64,000 nucleotides of DNA, taken from Streptomyces sp. Je 1-332 (lineage in GTDB: Bacteria > Actinomycetota > Actinomycetes > Streptomycetales > Streptomycetaceae). Numbering within the stretch: the stretch's first letter is position 1; each line of letters starts with the position of its first letter. A program made the position numbers and the translations under genes. Below are positions 61,623 to 64,000 of this stretch, one piece after another. Location of the stretch: assembly GCF_040730185.1 (NCBI RefSeq), contig NZ_CP160402.1, positions 496,001 to 560,000 on the forward strand, given 5' to 3'. The notes beneath the pieces are model-generated. The model was not told the origin of the DNA. It was given only the letters and a program-made list of their open reading frames with translations, and did not search any database.

Positions 61623-62000
61623 CTACGTCTTGCCGGGGCCTCCGCCCCCGAAGGAACCGCTCGAGCCCGGCGACCAGCGTCGCCGCTTCTGGTTCTCGCT
61701 TCGCTTCGTCCCCGAAGCGTGCAGGTTCTCAGGACGCAGCCGCTCGCTCTCGTCCTGGGCGTGCGGGACCTCGTCCGGCTCGCGCATCTCCCGGATCTCA
61801 TGCACCGGGCCGGAATCGGGCAGCTTCGGCTGCTCCTCCGGCCGCGGCGGCCTCGGCTCCCGCCTGCGCACCCTGTTTCCCAGCCAGAAGGCCCAGAGCA
61901 ACGCGCCGACGAGGACGAGACCGCCGACGAAGGCGGCAATCACCCCGAGGGCCGCGCCGGAGACAGCGAGGACATGCAATTCGCCGCTAGCCGTAACCAT
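61623..62000 (-). CDS. DUF6479-like small membrane protein
   Basis: A 125-residue protein: a short exterior N-terminus, one helix VIAAFVGGLVLVGALLWAFW, then a basic RVRRREPRPPRPEEQP and GPVHEIREMREPDEVPHAQD, a signature found in Streptomyces. A long Ser/Gly/Arg tail follows. ATG 62000 lies only 9 bases after a sigma-B-like -10 element, so the mRNA may be almost leaderless. Function unknown; likely stress-induced. Confidence 0.82.
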   Translation of the reverse strand: MVTASGELHVLAVSGAALGVIAAFVGGLVLVGALLWAFWLGNRVRRREPRPPRPEEQPKLPDSGPVHEIREMREPDEVPHAQDESERLRPENLHASGTKRSENQKRRRWSPGSSGSFGGGGPGKT

Positions 62001-62009
62001 GACTTCCGA

Positions 62010-62034
62010 TTACCCGCATATCAGCACTGAAAAC
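62010..62034 (-). promoter_or_regulatory. Sigma-B-like promoter for the DUF6479-like gene
   Basis: On the minus strand GTTT-N15-GGGTAA, a close match to the sigma-B consensus, placed directly before the start codon. Confidence 0.6.
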
Positions 62035-62045
62035 TCCTTAAATAC

Positions 62046-62064
62046 CTAAAAGTGCCCCTTTTAG
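62046..62064. promoter_or_regulatory. Inverted repeat in the divergent region
   Basis: CTAAAAG-TGCCC-CTTTTAG, perfect 7-bp arms, in an unusually A/T-rich spot between the DUF6479-like gene and the phase-variable gene. It may be an operator or terminator. Confidence 0.5.
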
Positions 62065-62142
62065 CCGGGTGCGAATGGGTGATACCTAGGTGCGGCTAGG
62101 GTGATCCCGCGATGGCGCCACACACGCTCAGGAGGGGCAGAA

Positions 62143-62856
62143 GTGCGGGCTGAACCCCTGCCGATACGCGTGCCGGTCGGATACGACTCCGACCGCTGGG
62201 CCAGCCGCGCGACGCAACGCCGGGTTCTGCTCGTGATCCACAACGCCACCTCCGCCGGTCGCCTGCTGGACGTGCTGCCGCTGTTCCATGACGACTTCCG
62301 CGTCCAGCTGCTCGTCACCGCCACACATTCCTCCGCCTTCCAGGACGGAATCGACGAGCTCTTCTCCGACTTGGGCTTCCCCGTGCTCCCCTGGGAACAA
62401 GCTCTGGCCACACCGGTGGATCTCGCCATCTCCGCAAGTTTTGGTGGTCAACTCACCTCTATTCAGGGCAAGTTGTCCATTCTCTCGCATGGGGTGGGAT
62501 ATACTAAGAAACTAACCCAGCCGGGAGCCGGGAGCCGGGAGCCGGGAGCCGGGAGCCGGGAGCCGGGAGCCGGGAGCCGGGAGCCGGGAGCCGGGAGCCG
62601 GGAGCCAGGAGCCAGGAGCCGACGTTCGGCCTTTCGCCGGAATGGCTCCTGGCAGACGGCAAACCGTTCATGGACGGCCTCGTGCTGTCGCATCCGGAAC
62701 AGGTGGAGCGCTTGGGTCGTGTCTGTCCCGAGGCCGTGGACATCTCCGTGCTCGCCGGAGACCCTTGCTTCGACCGTATGCTCGCCGCGCGCCCGTACCG
62801 CGATCGCTTCCGCCGCGGCCTCGGCATGCGACGAGGCCAACGGCTCGTCGTACTGA
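62143..62856 (+). CDS. Glycosyl/glycerophosphotransferase-like protein, N-terminal part (out of phase with C-terminal part)
   Basis: GTG 62143 follows GGAGGGGCAG. Residues 1-126 form a Rossmann-like domain: RRVLLVIHNATSAGRLLDVL, FRVQLLVTATHSSAF and KLSILSHGVGYTKKL, recalling TagB/TagF or UDP-GlcNAc epimerase-type GT-B N-domains. From residue 127 the frame runs through the heptamer array as PGAGSRE repeats and then into non-homologous sequence, stopping at 62856. The true continuation is in another frame. Fifteen or twelve repeat units instead of 14 would fuse it to the C-terminal part. Confidence 0.75.
   Translation: MRAEPLPIRVPVGYDSDRWASRATQRRVLLVIHNATSAGRLLDVLPLFHDDFRVQLLVTATHSSAFQDGIDELFSDLGFPVLPWEQALATPVDLAISASFGGQLTSIQGKLSILSHGVGYTKKLTQPGAGSREPGAGSREPGAGSREPGAGSREPGARSRRSAFRRNGSWQTANRSWTASCCRIRNRWSAWVVSVPRPWTSPCSPETLASTVCSPRARTAIASAAASACDEANGSSY
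62521..62618 (+). repeat. Heptanucleotide (CCGGGAG) tandem repeat, 14 units
   Basis: Twelve perfect CCGGGAG units and two CCAGGAG variants lie inside the coding region. The unit is not a multiple of 3, so copy-number change switches the frame between the two halves of the gene. Confidence 0.97.
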
Positions 62857-63926
62857 ACTCCACCTGGAACCCCGAGGGTTTCTTCGGCAGTGGAGGCGGT
62901 CATGACCTCTTGCCGAGTCTTCTGCCACGGCTCGCCGCGGAGTTGCCGGCTGATGACTACCGTCTCGCTGTCGTGCTGCACCCGAACATCTGGTACGGAC
63001 ACGGCCCCGGGCAGATCCGCGCCTGGCTGGACCAGGCCCGCCGCAGCGGACTGACCCTGATCGACCCCGCCCAGGCGTGGCGGCAGGCGCTGCTGGCCGC
63101 TGACGTCGTGCTCGGCGACTTCGGCGCGGCGACCTATTACGCGTCCGCTCTGGGAACCCCCGTGCTGATGGCAGCCACCGGGCAGGACAGGCTGGACCCT
63201 GACACACCGCTCGCCGCGTTCGTCCGCGACGCACCGCGACTCGACCCGCACGGCCCTTTGCGCCGCCAAGTGGAGAAACTGCTCGCAGACCATCAACCAG
63301 CCGCGGATCCAGCCGAGTTCGTCACCTCCGTACCCGGCAGCTCGGCTGCCCTCCTGCGGCGCCATTTCTACGCGTTGATGGATCTTCCCGAGCCCGCCAC
63401 CCCCGCTCTGCTGGAACCGCTGCCCCTGACTCCCCATGATCCGCCGCGGCTGACCGCACCCCTGCGCGTGCTCACACGCGTCCGTCGCACCGACATCGCC
63501 ATCGCCAGATCCACCGAGCAGCCCTACGAGGCTGACGGCGACGTACACCTCGCGGTGCACGAGGACACCCGGGACCCCGGCCTTCTGGAACTGGCCGACG
63601 TGATCGTGCGCGAGGGGGCCGCCGACGACCCGCGTCTGGGTGGTCCGGAGGCGTGGACCGCCGAGATTCTGGGCCGGCACGCGCACTGCGCGGTCGCCGC
63701 GTACGTGAGCGGCCCGCACGAGTGCACTCTCCGCAGCCGGCAGCACGGCCTGCTCCGGTTGTCCGCGGGCCCGGGGGCGGACCTCGATCCGGCGGCGTAC
63801 GCCTCTTCGCTGTACGCGTGGCTGGCGGACGGCGGCCGAGTGCCACCCGCCGGCGTCACGCTGGCGGTGCATGCGGCAGACGGCGTACACCCGGTGGTCG
63901 TGGAACCCGCTAAGGACGACGGCTAA
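62619..63926 (+). CDS. Glycosyl/glycerophosphotransferase-like protein, C-terminal part
   Basis: The frame directly after the repeat reads PTFGLSPEWLLADGKPFMDG and continues with LVLSHPEQ, GDPCFDRMLAARPYR, LVVLNSTWNPEGFFG, LAVVLHPNIWYGHGPGQIRA and LAADVVLGDFGAATYYASAL, the second Rossmann-like domain of a GT-B/CDP-glycerol-transferase-like protein, then a ~180-residue C-terminal region. ATG 62670 is a possible internal start but lies after the start of similarity, so this is not an independent gene. The TAA overlaps a convergent stop at the window's end. Confidence 0.78.
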   Translation, partial: PTFGLSPEWLLADGKPFMDGLVLSHPEQVERLGRVCPEAVDISVLAGDPCFDRMLAARPYRDRFRRGLGMRRGQRLVVLNSTWNPEGFFGSGGGHDLLPSLLPRLAAELPADDYRLAVVLHPNIWYGHGPGQIRAWLDQARRSGLTLIDPAQAWRQALLAADVVLGDFGAATYYASALGTPVLMAATGQDRLDPDTPLAAFVRDAPRLDPHGPLRRQVEKLLADHQPAADPAEFVTSVPGSSAALLRRHFYALMDLPEPATPALLEPLPLTPHDPPRLTAPLRVLTRVRRTDIAIARSTEQPYEADGDVHLAVHEDTRDPGLLELADVIVREGAADDPRLGGPEAWTAEILGRHAHCAVAAYVSGPHECTLRSRQHGLLRLSAGPGADLDPAAYASSLYAWLADGGRVPPAGVTLAVHAADGVHPVVVEPAKDDG

Positions 63927-64000
63927 GGACGAGCCTCGCAACGCAGCCGCAACCCATCCAGATACCGCAGGTGCGGAGCAGCCGTCGGGCCCAGCAGCCC
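63923..64000 (-). CDS. Partial convergent gene, C-terminus only
   Basis: The last 25 codons of a minus-strand frame, GLLGPTAAPHLRYLDGLRLR then CEARP and TAG, reach the window edge. The stop overlaps the preceding gene's stop by 3 bases. The sequence looks protein-like but is too short to place in a family. Confidence 0.4.
   Translation of the reverse strand, partial: GLLGPTAAPHLRYLDGLRLRCEARP

Noticed and set aside
62521..62618. CRISPR array
   Set aside because: The 7-bp units are directly abutting with no spacers, and no cas gene is present.
1..64000. tRNA/rRNA genes, riboswitches and antibiotic biosynthesis (PKS/NRPS) genes
   Set aside because: I looked for cloverleaf-type regions, long conserved leaders and modular synthase motifs by eye and found none that I could support.

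Overview
This window is high-GC actinobacterial chromosome, almost certainly Streptomyces. Support comes from the codon bias, frequent GTG/TTG starts, two small Streptomyces-type membrane proteins (DUF6479 and DUF6480 families), sigma-B-like promoters, and the density of TetR/IclR/GntR-controlled catabolic operons. No RNA gene, CRISPR array or replication origin was seen. All functions are read from protein motifs and context; no database search was run.

Region 1 (1-14.7 kb) is a long same-strand catabolic operon for an unidentified hydroxy- or sugar-acid-like substrate. In order it encodes a GlcD-type FAD oxidase (cut by the window edge), a ThDP enzyme, an RraA-like aldolase, a D-2-hydroxyacid dehydrogenase, a tandem carboxymuconolactone-decarboxylase-like protein, an IlvD/Edd dehydratase, an AtuA-like protein with its DUF4387 partner, an FMN alpha-hydroxyacid oxidase and an SDR. 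A NarL-type two-component pair converges on it. A CitMHS-type carboxylate transporter and a fumarylacetoacetase-family enzyme follow.

Region 2 (14.8-23.2 kb) is a scar zone. It holds an IS5-family element, a GNAT gene broken by one frameshift, a 5'-truncated TcmP gene, one copy of a dispersed 153-bp repeat (second copy at 49.1 kb), and a decayed anti-sigma-type ATPase. Intact islands are two TetR genes with probable operators, an unrecognised protein and a CocE/NonD hydrolase.

Region 3 (23.2-49 kb) is a large aromatic-acid catabolic island. It has three flavin hydroxylases, two gamma-resorcylate/dihydroxybenzoate decarboxylase-like amidohydrolases (one with a Tat signal), an aldehyde dehydrogenase, an extradiol dioxygenase, two near-paralogous FAH-family enzymes, a one-domain VOC protein, an alpha/beta hydrolase, a 3-oxoacid CoA-transferase pair, an AAHS-type aromatic-acid transporter, an FMN reductase, a Tat-exported amidohydrolase, and an AceE-like E1 beside an Lrp/AsnC regulator. 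Regulators are one IclR and two FadR-type GntR proteins. Two short DNA motifs recur at promoters here and suggest two regulons: TTGCTGTTATCACATATAGC (three copies) and AATTCAGCATGATGATTAC (two exact copies).

Region 4 (50-62 kb) is a stress and housekeeping block: a sirtuin, two metallophosphoesterases, a STAS protein, a CBS-pair protein, a GH15 enzyme, a pyruvate-oxidase-like ThDP enzyme, an SDR, a nucleotidyltransferase / BON-like / phosphoesterase operon with ATGA junctions, a tandem universal stress protein and small membrane proteins. Two sigma-B-like promoters are visible.

The most striking feature is at 62.1-63.9 kb. A glycosyl/glycerophosphotransferase-like gene is interrupted by 14 copies of a heptanucleotide (CCGGGAG). 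The two halves lie in different frames. Adding one unit or losing two would restore a protein of about 590-596 residues, so this looks like a phase-variable (contingency) locus.
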